Part shown: positions 8,620 through 17,605 of the stretch, one piece after another | Numbering within the stretch: position 1 is the stretch's first letter | Layout: the number at the start of each line of letters is the position of its first letter | Assembly (NCBI GenBank): GCA_019744775.1 | Contig: JAIETZ010000009.1 | Span: 1-64,000 of the forward strand | Reading direction: 5' to 3' | DNA from: Candidatus Obscuribacterales bacterium | Lineage (GTDB): Bacteria; Cyanobacteriota; Vampirovibrionia; Obscuribacterales; Obscuribacteraceae | DNA length: 64,000 nt | Notes under the pieces: generated by a model | Told to the model about the DNA's origin: nothing | What the model saw: only the letters and a program-made list of their open reading frames with translations | The model's database searches: none | Translations under genes and position numbers: made by a program

Positions 8620-9804
8620 ATGAAACCCCCAACAGCCAGAAGGCTTCAGCCGGTGCGTCGCAAGCACGCTGAAACGCATCGAGGACTGTTTCTTGTTGAC
8701 AATAAGCCGGAAAGTCCATTGCCATCCGCAGTAGCGGCTGCTTCGATCGGTGTTATTGGTTCAGGAAACACCGGACTGGCTCTCGCTTGTTATTTGTCCA
8801 ATCAGCAACATTCGGTCTCCATTTTGACCAGAGACCAACAGAAAGTCGAAGCCCTTAGTAAGTTCAAGCACATTGGTGCGGAAGGCCGCCTGGAAGGCTC
8901 TTTTCCAATCCAAGGAATTACAGCTGATCCGCAAGAATTTTGTGCGACGTCTGAAATCATTTTTGTAGCAACTGTTGCCACTGCCTACAGGCAAGTCGTA
9001 GCCAAGCTCATTCCTCATTTGCGCCCTGGGCATCAGATCGTTCTTTTCTCGAGTAAATTCGGCGGCAGTCTTGAAGTCTCGAAGATGATTGCCGATGCCG
9101 GCGTAAAAGGTGTTTCTGTTTTAGAAACAGACGCGCTGTTTGCTTGTCGCGCACAAGCCGATGATTATGTAGCCATCAAAGGCATCAAGCAATGGACACT
9201 CTTCTCTGCCCCGAAAAAATCAGAGACCACCCGCTTGGAAAACCTCATCAATCAGTTCTTCCCTGACTTGGAAGCGGCGCAGAATGTAATTCAGAGGGGA
9301 ATCACCGACTTCGGGGCCGTCGCGCACCCTGTGACGATGCTGGTCAATATGAATCCCATTGATCGCAAAGAGCCGTTTCTCTTTTACGTTGATGGATTTA
9401 CTGAAAAGACAGTTTTATTGCTGGAACAGATGGAAAGAGATTTCCGTTCGGTTGCAGAAGCGTATGACACAACTCTCATACCGATGCATGAACTTCTCAA
9501 GCGTTATTACGGTTGCGAAGATTGCTGCTTGTACAACGCAATTCGCACTGTGCCTGCTTATCAATCAATTACTGCGCCGAGCACGCTTGACCACCGCTAT
9601 ATCAGCGAAGACGTTGCCTGTACGTTAGTACCGCTTCAGCAATTGGCGCAGAAAGCCGGAGTGAAGACTCCTATGATAGACTCAGTGGTTAACATCGCAA
9701 CCATACTTTCAGGTGATGATTTGAGCCAGTCTGGCCGCACTCTTGAAAAACTTGGTTGGGCTGGTAAATCGCACAAGGATATAATCAGGCTCATCAATGA
9801 GTAA
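8620..9804 (+). CDS. NAD/NADP octopine/nopaline dehydrogenase family protein
   Basis: The 394-residue protein has an N-terminal Rossmann fold (IGVIGSGNTGLALACYL, glycine-rich GxGxxG near residue 46, then SILTRD at the end of strand 2). The C-terminal helical domain is of the opine dehydrogenase type (DFGAVAHPVTMLVN, with the His that in family members acts in catalysis). Such enzymes reductively couple an amino acid with a keto acid. The substrate here cannot be read from sequence. The ATG at 8620 is chosen over a TTG at 8617 because AGGAA lies about 8 nt upstream. The last 8 bases overlap the next gene, a metabolite exporter, so the pair may make and export (or import and use) an opine-like metabolite. 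That link is inference. Confidence 0.83.
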   Translation: MKPPTARRLQPVRRKHAETHRGLFLVDNKPESPLPSAVAAASIGVIGSGNTGLALACYLSNQQHSVSILTRDQQKVEALSKFKHIGAEGRLEGSFPIQGITADPQEFCATSEIIFVATVATAYRQVVAKLIPHLRPGHQIVLFSSKFGGSLEVSKMIADAGVKGVSVLETDALFACRAQADDYVAIKGIKQWTLFSAPKKSETTRLENLINQFFPDLEAAQNVIQRGITDFGAVAHPVTMLVNMNPIDRKEPFLFYVDGFTEKTVLLLEQMERDFRSVAEAYDTTLIPMHELLKRYYGCEDCCLYNAIRTVPAYQSITAPSTLDHRYISEDVACTLVPLQQLAQKAGVKTPMIDSVVNIATILSGDDLSQSGRTLEKLGWAGKSHKDIIRLINE

Positions 9805-10708
9805 TCAGGGTTTTATCGTTACTGCCTGGGTGTCACTTGTACTTTTGGCAGCATCGATTGAACCAATTATCGTAAAACTAGGCTACAGTGCGTCTTGCAC
9901 TCCTTTTCAGTTGCTGGCCATCAAGAACATAGTGGCGGCAATTGTTGTTTTGCCTGTAACTCGCGTATGGCGATGGGTGGGGCTGAAAGGAATTAGCAAA
10001 ATTGCCGGAGTCTCGACTCTACTTTTGTTGAATAACTTGTTTGTTCTTTTAGGACTGCAATCATTGCCTGCTGTAATGGTAGTCACATTGTTGGCATCGA
10101 CACCGGCATTGGTGGCATTCATTAATCAGTGGCTCGGTCGCGACAAACTCGATTTCAAATTCTGGGTTGGGTTTGTTCTGTGCTTAACAGGCGTTGCGTT
10201 CACGGTTGAAGTTAATTCGATTGGGTTTGCTACAGCAGGTATTGGCTATATCGCTCTGGCAATTCTTTGCTCTGCGCTATATCGCGTGCGGATGGAAGAT
10301 GTGACGGCGAAGTACAGCCCCTTGGTTGTATCCAACTACATTTTCTTGATTAATGCTTGTGTTACGGCTGTTTTCCTTTTGCCACTGATAGGCAATTTGC
10401 CGCAGACGGCATGGCCTATCGGTATGTGGATGGGCTTAGCCGGCGCAATTGCTAACGTAGCATTTTTGATGGCACTCTTTCTTGTAGGCTCTACACGCAT
10501 TTCAATCATCACTATGTTGCAGCCACCAGTTGTTATTGTTGCGGCGTCGATGATTTTGAAAGAGCCGTTGACCATTATGCAAATTGCCGGCATTGCTATG
10601 GTGATGCTCGGTATTTATATGGCTCACGTAAGACGCATCAAAAAGGAAGCTGTTCCTAGTCAAACTATCGAGGCTTTACCAGAAGCCGCCTTGGTTGGTC
10701 GCGATTAG
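9797..10708 (+). CDS. EamA/DMT-family transporter
   Basis: This 303-residue integral membrane protein has about ten hydrophobic helices arranged as two repeats of five. Each repeat corresponds to an EamA domain (about 10-140 and 155-290), with the typical GLQSLPAVMVVTLLASTPAL and repeat-two LVGSTRISIITMLQPPVVIV segments. DMT-superfamily members export amino acids, nucleotide-like compounds or other small metabolites across the inner membrane. The start overlaps the end of the opine-dehydrogenase-like gene by 8 bp, indicating translational coupling and a shared pathway. It ends immediately next to the convergent ClC gene without an intergenic base. Confidence 0.9.
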   Translation: MSNQGFIVTAWVSLVLLAASIEPIIVKLGYSASCTPFQLLAIKNIVAAIVVLPVTRVWRWVGLKGISKIAGVSTLLLLNNLFVLLGLQSLPAVMVVTLLASTPALVAFINQWLGRDKLDFKFWVGFVLCLTGVAFTVEVNSIGFATAGIGYIALAILCSALYRVRMEDVTAKYSPLVVSNYIFLINACVTAVFLLPLIGNLPQTAWPIGMWMGLAGAIANVAFLMALFLVGSTRISIITMLQPPVVIVAASMILKEPLTIMQIAGIAMVMLGIYMAHVRRIKKEAVPSQTIEALPEAALVGRD

Positions 10709-12037
10709 TTACGACTCAGCAGCGTGTTGTTTGGCTAACTGTTTCTTGAAAGACAGGTCCAAAAGCTTGTCGTAGATAGAGCCTTTCGAAATGCGCTCGC
10801 CGACTATGAATGCAACAATACAGGAAATCATAAGCGGTGAGACTAGATTCAAATCGTTGCTCATTTCAAAGACAATAACAATTGCCGTAATGGGCACACG
10901 CACAACAGCAGAGAAAAATGCGCCCATGCCTGCAAGTGCGTAAGTTGTAGCGGCTCCGTAACCCAAAGTTGATTGTTCAACAAGACCGACCAAATAGCCT
11001 AATGCAGCTCCAAGCACCAGGCTTGGTGCGAATAGTCCGCCTGGTGCGCCTGAGCCATAGGCAAGTATAGTCAAAATAAATTGAGCGGCAAAAGCAACTG
11101 CAGCCATCTGCCAGTCAGCTTGTCCCGAAATAAGCATTTCTCTCAGCCCGGCATTATCGCGAAAGAATGGCGGCAGGTAATAGATGATTAGGCCAGTCAT
11201 TAGCCCCGCTAATCCGACACGATAAGTTAGGCGAAGAGGAAGGTGATTGTTGAAGGCGAGACATTGAAGAACAGCACTGTTAAACAAACTTCCCAAAATG
11301 CCCGCAAGTATTCCCAGCAAAACATAATATGGAATTTCCCATCCGGAAAACGATGTTCGCAAAGTCTCTTCTAGAAGATTCAAGTTGAGTGTCTGTGCGT
11401 TTGCTGAACGTGAAACTATAGCTCCGATGAAGCAAGCGATAGTTGCTGTTCCTAAAGTCACAGAAGAAATGTCTTTCAATAACTCTTCGATGATGAATAA
11501 AACTCCAGCCAAAGGTGCGCCGAAAGCGGCAGCAAGTCCTGCTCCGGCTCCTGCGGCAATCAAATGCTTCTTGTGTTCCGGTGCACCCGGTAACATTTTA
11601 TTGAGTTCAACAGCCAGTGATGCGCCGACTTGAACCGTTGGTCCTTCTCGTCCTAGCGCTAAACCTGAGCCAATGGCGATTATGCCACTTACTAACTTGG
11701 TGGCGGCTACTCGAAACCCAAGAGGTACATTTATTCCTTTAACAAGAGCTTTTACCTGAGGAATGCCGCTGCCGGAAGCTTCCGGTGCAAAGTGCTCAAC
11801 CATAAATCCGGCGATAAGACCGCCCAACAAACCAAATCCAGGAAGAATGTAATAGGCCGGCAACGCGAATGAGTAATTGACTCTAATTGTTCCGAGCCAA
11901 TCAATACCCCATTTCACAACACCGGCGGCAAGTCCTGCTGCTAGCCCAATTATGCAAGCTTGAAAGATGGCTAGATGTTCCTTTTCTTTGAAAAGGGATA
12001 ACACTTTTTTACCAATACTGTGTGACGTTGACTTCAC
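10709..12037 (-). CDS. ClC-family chloride channel/transporter
   Basis: The product is a ClC-type anion transporter of the inner membrane with about 18 hydrophobic segments. The three anion-pathway motifs are present: GSGIPQVKA, GREGPTVQ with the gating glutamate, and the late GMGAFFSAVVRVPITAIVIVFE block. The gating Glu and the following internal Glu pair (LFIIEE) suggest a proton-coupled antiporter rather than a channel. A longer frame starts at 12073. I prefer the GTG at 12037 because it forms a GTGA overlap with the upstream stop and has AGAGAGGG about 5 nt before it, giving 442 residues. It is the second gene of an operon with the DUF2339 membrane protein. Confidence 0.9.
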   Translation of the reverse strand: MKSTSHSIGKKVLSLFKEKEHLAIFQACIIGLAAGLAAGVVKWGIDWLGTIRVNYSFALPAYYILPGFGLLGGLIAGFMVEHFAPEASGSGIPQVKALVKGINVPLGFRVAATKLVSGIIAIGSGLALGREGPTVQVGASLAVELNKMLPGAPEHKKHLIAAGAGAGLAAAFGAPLAGVLFIIEELLKDISSVTLGTATIACFIGAIVSRSANAQTLNLNLLEETLRTSFSGWEIPYYVLLGILAGILGSLFNSAVLQCLAFNNHLPLRLTYRVGLAGLMTGLIIYYLPPFFRDNAGLREMLISGQADWQMAAVAFAAQFILTILAYGSGAPGGLFAPSLVLGAALGYLVGLVEQSTLGYGAATTYALAGMGAFFSAVVRVPITAIVIVFEMSNDLNLVSPLMISCIVAFIVGERISKGSIYDKLLDLSFKKQLAKQHAAES

Positions 12038-14067
12038 GAACCCTCTCTTGTGTCTTTGCTGCTGAATTTCCAATAGGCGAAATTGCCGATGAGGATAATT
12101 ATGCCGGCGGCAATGAATGACAGAACGCGATAGATAAACTCAGCTTTAGCCATATCAAAGAAGAGGAGTTTGAATAAGAGTGCACCAAAAACAGCCAATC
12201 CAAATACACGATATATCTTGTCGGTAAATTTGAATCCTAAAGCTAAGAGTGCCAGCCCTTCCAGTCCCCAGCACAGTGATACGAATTGCTTGTCTATGTG
12301 AATTGCCAGGAATGTGGTGAACAATGCAACGGCACCACCTGTGTAATAAGCGTGCAATTTCGATGCTCGTCGCACGGACTTGTAGACATAACTTGCCACA
12401 AAAAATGACATGATCGTTAAAAGAGAAATCCACCAGCTGTTGCGATCACAAGTACCAATCTCGGCAAAAAATGCCCAGAGGTACAGCAGCGCTGCAATGA
12501 TGCGCAAGAATTTGCTGTTAAGCCATGCACCGAGTAAAAGATAAGCTAATCCCTGATATGCCCAGGCAATCGCCAGTAGGGATTTTACGTTTGCATCCAA
12601 AGGCATTCCCCAAGCAATTGCTGAAGCAATGGCAAAGTAGACGTAGTGGGTGTATTTGTGTTCTATCCGTCCTTGATACGAATAGAACAAAGGCATTTTG
12701 TAATAACAGCCGGCTATTGTCAGACAAAGCGCGATGAAATAACCAATGAATTGAGTCCATGGGATATTCCAGGGACCAAGCACCAGACTTGTCTGGTTGT
12801 CCAAATCAACGGAAAGAAATCGCAATAAGATAGCGACGGACAAAATCATGGCAAACCAGCGGAAGCTGCGGAAATTGTTTTTCAGACCGATAGCTACTAC
12901 GATAGGAATTTCAGCAGCCCAAACAATGCTTGCCCATTCGCCGCTTAGTTTCATTGTTAGAGCAGCGGTTATCAGGGCAAGAGCTGAGAGCATATGCACT
13001 CGGCTTGTCGTCAAAAGATTTCTGGATCTTGAAAGAGACGCCCATCCGGTAAGAAGCAGTCCGGAGAAGAACAAGTACAAATAACGCAAGTCGGCATACT
13101 TTGTCTCCATGTTTTCCATTGACCAGTTGGTAAAGGATGCATTGTTGATAAGGATGCCACCGACTAGGTGCTTGCGACTGCTTGTTTTTTCCTCAGAAAG
13201 AGTGAGAGCAAGCGCATTGAACACTAGCCAGTAAATTGCCAGGACTACCGCACGAGCAAAGAATCCCTCTTGTTCAGAAAGGCTTACTTGGAAGCTGTCG
13301 GCCAGTCTAAAGATGTAGATACCGTAGGCTGCAGCTACGCCGTAGAAGTAGAGTCGGCTCCAGCCTGTTTTAGCGACGAGCCAGGACAGTGCACCAAGTA
13401 AGAGAGTCAGGCTGAGCGCGGTGAAAGCATCGGCTGTACTTGTTGCAACCGTAATAAAGCCGAGAATAATCGCCAGGAGTCCGAGATTTTCCGATTGGCA
13501 TTTCAATGAATGGGCAACAATTGCTGCTGAGACTATAGAAAGTAGAGTCAAATCAACAATTGGATTATTGAGGATTCTGACCGAATCAAAGTAATACATT
13601 GCATACGTCGTGAAATACGTAAGCGCCCAGCCGCCACCCATAAGGTTGTTGCCTATCCACTTATTTCCTTTGCCTTCTTTTGTAGACAACCAGTGTCCGC
13701 CGGCCAGCATTGCGGCGCCGACTACATAGCCTGTTGCGATCTTGGCAAACGGTCCAAAGAATTGAAAGGAAAAGAGAATGAGGAAGACCACGCCCAAAAC
13801 AAGTAGACCAATGCCAAGACGGTTAAGCCAATACAGTCCGATCTTGGCTTCCAGGCTTTGTTTCTTTGCAAGAGGTTTAGCCGCAGGCTCCAGAACAGGT
13901 TCCGGCGCTTTAGCAACAGCTTCGGTTTTAGTTGCCGGAGGTGCTGCCGGTATATCGGGTGTTAACGATTGTTGCCCAATTCTTTTTTCCAAGTTAGTCA
14001 AACGCGTTGCTATTTCTTCAAGAGCACTGCGTAGCTGCTGAATCTCGTTTGAAAGATCGCCGTCCAT
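12034..14067 (-). CDS. DUF2339 large multi-spanning membrane protein
   Basis: The 677-residue protein has an N-terminal coiled coil (residues 5-35, EIQQLRSALEEIATRL), a Pro/Ala/Glu-rich linker to about 75, and then roughly 18-20 hydrophobic helices to the end. This is the DUF2339 architecture (predicted membrane protein). Conserved-looking loops such as LSTKEGKGNKWIGNNLMGGGWALTYFT typify the family. The function of the family is unknown. Its stop overlaps the GTG start of the ClC gene by 4 bp, so the two are co-translated. The promoter region is shared with the divergent purF side (14068-14188). Confidence 0.85.
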   Translation of the reverse strand: MDGDLSNEIQQLRSALEEIATRLTNLEKRIGQQSLTPDIPAAPPATKTEAVAKAPEPVLEPAAKPLAKKQSLEAKIGLYWLNRLGIGLLVLGVVFLILFSFQFFGPFAKIATGYVVGAAMLAGGHWLSTKEGKGNKWIGNNLMGGGWALTYFTTYAMYYFDSVRILNNPIVDLTLLSIVSAAIVAHSLKCQSENLGLLAIILGFITVATSTADAFTALSLTLLLGALSWLVAKTGWSRLYFYGVAAAYGIYIFRLADSFQVSLSEQEGFFARAVVLAIYWLVFNALALTLSEEKTSSRKHLVGGILINNASFTNWSMENMETKYADLRYLYLFFSGLLLTGWASLSRSRNLLTTSRVHMLSALALITAALTMKLSGEWASIVWAAEIPIVVAIGLKNNFRSFRWFAMILSVAILLRFLSVDLDNQTSLVLGPWNIPWTQFIGYFIALCLTIAGCYYKMPLFYSYQGRIEHKYTHYVYFAIASAIAWGMPLDANVKSLLAIAWAYQGLAYLLLGAWLNSKFLRIIAALLYLWAFFAEIGTCDRNSWWISLLTIMSFFVASYVYKSVRRASKLHAYYTGGAVALFTTFLAIHIDKQFVSLCWGLEGLALLALGFKFTDKIYRVFGLAVFGALLFKLLFFDMAKAEFIYRVLSFIAAGIIILIGNFAYWKFSSKDTREGS

Positions 14068-14123
14068 GCGAATTAAATCTTGCCTTTTGGGGGTTACTCA
14101 ACCATTTTAGGTCAGAAATGCTA

Positions 14124-14152
14124 TTGGATCTAAATCAATTTTGAAGTATGCT
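14124..14152 (+). promoter_or_regulatory. Candidate promoter of the purine operon
   Basis: TTGGAT (14124-14129) and TATGCT (14147-14152) are separated by 17 nt, an acceptable but weak sigma70 match located about 37 nt upstream of the purF start. No PurR-box-like or riboswitch-like structure was recognised between this element and the AAGGAG ribosome binding site at 14172-14177. Confidence 0.4.
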
Positions 14153-14188
14153 TCACTTGACCTTGTCGAGTAAGGAGAACGCTCTGGC

Positions 14189-15646
14189 ATGTGCGGTGTA
14201 ATTGGTGTCGCTGGAAACGCCGATGCAGCTAGAGAAGTCTTTATCGGTCTGATGAACCTGCAACATCGCGGGCAGGACGGCGCCGGAATATTAACTGCGG
14301 GCGCACCGGGAAATTCCCTTTTCAATTTGCAACATGGCAGCGGGCTCGTCGAAAACGTATTTTCGGAACGCGCCTTTAAGAGTTTGCGCGGCTCGTCAGC
14401 AGTTGGGCACACTCGTTATGCAACCATCGGTCGCAAAGACCCCAATCTATTGCAGCCATTCCTGGACTACGAGTCGGGAATAGGCATTGGGCACAACGGC
14501 AATATCGTCAATTGTTATGCGCTTGCTGACGAACTAATCAGCAAAGAAGGCATAACACCCATGCGCACAAATTCCGATTCGGAAGTAATTTTGCACTTGC
14601 TGGCAAAGTATATGAAGCCGGGCGAGTTTAATTCCGACAATCTTTTTTCTGCGATAAAGACAGTGATGAGTAAATTGGTCGGGAGTTATGCCGTTATTGG
14701 TGTTGATCGCGACGGCAACTTGTTTGGCTTCCGCGATCCGCACGGCATTAGACCGCTTGAATTAGGTAAGCGCGTAAATGGTGACGGCAAAGTTACTTAC
14801 GCTCTTGCCAGTGAAACGGTTGCCTTGAGCTATCTTGGCTATACGGATATTTCTGAAGTGAAGCCGGGTGAAGCAGTTTGGATTAGCAGCAACGGCGAAC
14901 TCAAGCGACAAGTTATCGAGTCCGCATCATATTCGCCATGTATGTTTGAGTGGGTCTATTTCTCGCGTGTCGAATCAGAGACAGGCGATTTGAGTATTTA
15001 CCAGGCAAGATTCAAATTAGGAGTCTTGTTGGCTGACCAATTGAAAGACCGTGGTATTAAAGCCGATGTCGTTGTGCCTGTGCCGGAGACAAGCCGAGCG
15101 GCGGCAATTGCTATCGCCGAATCAATGGATTTGCCTTTCCGCGAATTGCTGATCAAAAACCGTTATGTCAACAGAACCTTCATTCTGGAAGATCAAGAGT
15201 CCCGACAGGAAGCAATTAAGAGAAAACTTTTCCCGATTGCCCAAGAAGTGGCCGGCAAGCGTTGTCTAGTTGTCGATGACAGTATTGTGCGCGGCAACAC
15301 CGCCAAGCAAATAATTGAATTATTGCGTCAGGCTGGAGCCAAAGAAGTAATACTTGTATCGACTTGTCCGCCGATTGCGCATCCTTGCTATTACGGAATC
15401 GACTTCCCCAGCAAAGCCGAGTTAGTCGCATGTGGTCACAGCGACAAGGATGTAGCTGACGAGTTGGGAGCGGACTTGGTCGTCTACCAATCTATGGAAG
15501 GGCTCAAAAATGCGCTCAACCAAAGATCTCTTTGTACAGGTTGTTTGACAGGACAATATCCAACCGATATTTCGTTTGGACAGGAGTTTGAAACCAGGCG
15601 ACTGAATGACCGCAAAAAACTAGCTAATCAGGGAGCAAAACAATAA
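14189..15646 (+). CDS. purF: Amidophosphoribosyltransferase
   Basis: PurF makes phosphoribosylamine from PRPP and glutamine, the committed step of purine synthesis. The 485-residue protein starts MCGVIGVAG, so Cys2 becomes the N-terminal glutaminase nucleophile after Met removal with no propeptide. The glutaminase domain (2-235) shows HTRYAT and RTNSDSE, and the phosphoribosyltransferase domain shows the PRPP loop VVDDSIVRGNT. Cysteines in SPCMFEW, in the STCPP...HPCYYG region and in SLCTGCLTG match the set that binds a 4Fe-4S cluster in the Bacillus-type enzyme, so an oxygen-sensitive cluster is inferred. AAGGAG lies 11 nt upstream. First gene of the operon; its stop shares one base with the purE start. 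Confidence 0.97.
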   Translation: MCGVIGVAGNADAAREVFIGLMNLQHRGQDGAGILTAGAPGNSLFNLQHGSGLVENVFSERAFKSLRGSSAVGHTRYATIGRKDPNLLQPFLDYESGIGIGHNGNIVNCYALADELISKEGITPMRTNSDSEVILHLLAKYMKPGEFNSDNLFSAIKTVMSKLVGSYAVIGVDRDGNLFGFRDPHGIRPLELGKRVNGDGKVTYALASETVALSYLGYTDISEVKPGEAVWISSNGELKRQVIESASYSPCMFEWVYFSRVESETGDLSIYQARFKLGVLLADQLKDRGIKADVVVPVPETSRAAAIAIAESMDLPFRELLIKNRYVNRTFILEDQESRQEAIKRKLFPIAQEVAGKRCLVVDDSIVRGNTAKQIIELLRQAGAKEVILVSTCPPIAHPCYYGIDFPSKAELVACGHSDKDVADELGADLVVYQSMEGLKNALNQRSLCTGCLTGQYPTDISFGQEFETRRLNDRKKLANQGAKQ

Positions 15647-16434
15647 TGCGCATCAATGTGTTGTTTGGCAGCGAATCGGATAAGGGAATCTTCGAGCCGC
15701 TGTGTAATGGGCTGCGGGCAATTGGCGGAGTTGACGTATTCTTCGAGGTTTGTTCGGCGCACCGGGACCCTGAACGCCTTCGCGCAATAATCAGCGAAAA
15801 GCCTTGCGATCTATATATAACAGGCGCTGGATTAGCGGCGCATTTACCGGGAGTAGTCGCCTCGCAAACAACTACGCCTGTAATCGGCATTCCCTGTAAT
15901 GACATATTGCTTGGTCATGATGCCTTGCTATCGATTATTCAGATGCCTAAAGGGGTGCCCGCGTTGGCAGTCGGTGTAAGTGCCGTCGATCACGTAGTTG
16001 CATTTGTCACTTGGTATGTTCGCAATATCGGCACAGCGCCGACTTTGCGAATCAATGCTCCACAATGGGCAAACAAACAAATCGAGCAATTCAAAATTCC
16101 TCTGCAAGCGATTGGATGGCAGTTTATTGACTATCTTGCTGAAAGTAGTTCAGCGCCTAATGTGCTTGATGTTGTTCTTGCAGATTTAGCAACAGCTTCT
16201 GTGCAGGTCAACAAAAAATGCGAGACATTTATTGCCTTGCCGGTAATTGAATCAACACCATTTCAAGGAGACCCACGCGGCATATCGACAATTACTGCGC
16301 AAGGTGGTGTGTGGGTAGGAATCAACAATATTACGAACTTACAAATTGCCCTATTGGAACTCTTTCCAATTTCTATAAAAGAAAAAGATCTTCTCAAAGA
16401 ACTCAAGGGAGGCGTGAAACAAAGTGTCCGTTAA
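15646..16434 (+). CDS. purE: PurE-type N5-CAIR mutase/AIR carboxylase with degenerate second PurE copy
   Basis: The first 125 residues are a complete PurE core: FGSESDKGIFE, the signature SAHRDPERL, AGLAAHLPGVVA, TPVIGIPCND and LLSIIQMPKGVPALAV. PurE converts AIR to CAIR or rearranges N5-CAIR. Standard PurE is about 165 residues, whereas this one is 262. Residues about 153-242 look like a second, decayed PurE copy: AIGWQFIDYLAESSSAP mirrors AIGGVDVFFEVCSAHRDP, and FIALPV...GGVWVGINNITNLQIALLE mirrors VIGIPC...GVPALAVGV. The SAHR motif is lost there. No purK is in the operon; Arg in SAHR leans to the class I type, so a purK elsewhere or direct carboxylation are both possible. Its start overlaps the purF stop and its end overlaps purC by 11 bp. 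Confidence 0.87.
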   Translation: MRINVLFGSESDKGIFEPLCNGLRAIGGVDVFFEVCSAHRDPERLRAIISEKPCDLYITGAGLAAHLPGVVASQTTTPVIGIPCNDILLGHDALLSIIQMPKGVPALAVGVSAVDHVVAFVTWYVRNIGTAPTLRINAPQWANKQIEQFKIPLQAIGWQFIDYLAESSSAPNVLDVVLADLATASVQVNKKCETFIALPVIESTPFQGDPRGISTITAQGGVWVGINNITNLQIALLELFPISIKEKDLLKELKGGVKQSVR

Positions 16435-17605
16435 ATTACAAGACAAAAAATTGATATACGAAGGATCAGTAAAACGCGTTTTCAAAAACGCTGACGGTAA
16501 CCTGTTGTTTCAATATACAGATGACTATTCTGTTTTTGATTGGGGCAAAATGCCTGACACTATTGCCAACAAGGGACGAGCATTGGCAATTATGGGAGCG
16601 CATTTCTTCAACCATTTGGCAGATGCAAAAAATTGGTCTTCCTTGCCGAATAGTCTGCATCTAAAGAGATTCAACCAACCTTGGTTGAAAGAACGCTTCG
16701 GGCATAAAGTCTACTCGACACTCTTGAGTAAGCACGGTGTCAGAAGCCACTACAAGGGACTCGTCGACGAGCAGAACAGAGAAATGACACTGAAGGCTGC
16801 CGCTGAAGAATTGCCATATTTGTCCGTCGTTGAAGCTTCCGTCATCAGACCGAAACCGGTTGTGCTTGCTAATCAAAACGTATATCACTATGAGCCACTA
16901 ACTGAATCAGAACCAGCTAAGCCGCGTTTGGTTCCATTGGAAGTGATTTTCCGCTTTGGCATGCCGGCGGGAAGTTCGCTTAAAGGACGCTTGGAAAAGG
17001 ATCCTTCATACGCAAAAATTCTTGGTCTTGAAGGCGTTCCTGCTGAAAATAGTTGGTTTGATAAACCAGTCATTGAGTTTTTCACAAAGCTGGAAGACAA
17101 GGACAGACTACTTACGGCGCAAGAAGCTTTGCTAATTTCCGGTCTGAGTCCAGAGCGCTTTGAAGAATTGGTTGAACTGGCTCGCGATCTGGCTATTGGA
17201 CTCTATGTCTTATTCGCTGAAAGAGGCATTGAGCTCTGGGATGGCAAATTTGAATTTGCTGTCGACAAAAATGGCTTGTTGCTCGTAGACAGCATTGGTC
17301 CGGACGAGTTGCGTCTTATCTACAAAGGCGTTCACCTCTCTAAAGAGATGATCCGTCAGGTCTATCGTGGATCAAGCTGGGAGAAAGCAATTAAAGAAGC
17401 GCAAACTATCGCCAAGCAGAAGGGACGCACTGACTGGAAAGAAATTTGCCGCATTGAACTGAAAGAGGAACCTAAGCATTTGCCGGCTCCAGCCAAAGCT
17501 ATGATTGATCAACTCTATGGAGTCATCGTCAATCAGTTGGTGGGCGAAGAAATTTTTGCCAACCAGCCGACGCTCGATGAATTTGTCGTTATGGTGAATT
17601 CATGA
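16424..17605 (+). CDS. purC: SAICAR synthetase, long divergent form
   Basis: PurC joins CAIR to aspartate with ATP to form SAICAR. The N-terminal half is recognisable (IYEGSVKRVF, DDYSVFDWGKMPDTIANKGRALA), and the ATP-grasp-like SAICAR core continues to about residue 310. At 393 residues it is 90-150 longer than common bacterial PurC. The usual late signature (DExxTPDSSR) reads VDSIGPDELRL here, an unusual variant. The GTG start at 16424 follows GGGAGG about 11 nt upstream and lies inside the purE 3' end (11 bp overlap); the ATGA overlap with purD follows. Position between purE and purD supports the call despite the divergence. Confidence 0.88.
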   Translation: MSVKLQDKKLIYEGSVKRVFKNADGNLLFQYTDDYSVFDWGKMPDTIANKGRALAIMGAHFFNHLADAKNWSSLPNSLHLKRFNQPWLKERFGHKVYSTLLSKHGVRSHYKGLVDEQNREMTLKAAAEELPYLSVVEASVIRPKPVVLANQNVYHYEPLTESEPAKPRLVPLEVIFRFGMPAGSSLKGRLEKDPSYAKILGLEGVPAENSWFDKPVIEFFTKLEDKDRLLTAQEALLISGLSPERFEELVELARDLAIGLYVLFAERGIELWDGKFEFAVDKNGLLLVDSIGPDELRLIYKGVHLSKEMIRQVYRGSSWEKAIKEAQTIAKQKGRTDWKEICRIELKEEPKHLPAPAKAMIDQLYGVIVNQLVGEEIFANQPTLDEFVVMVNS

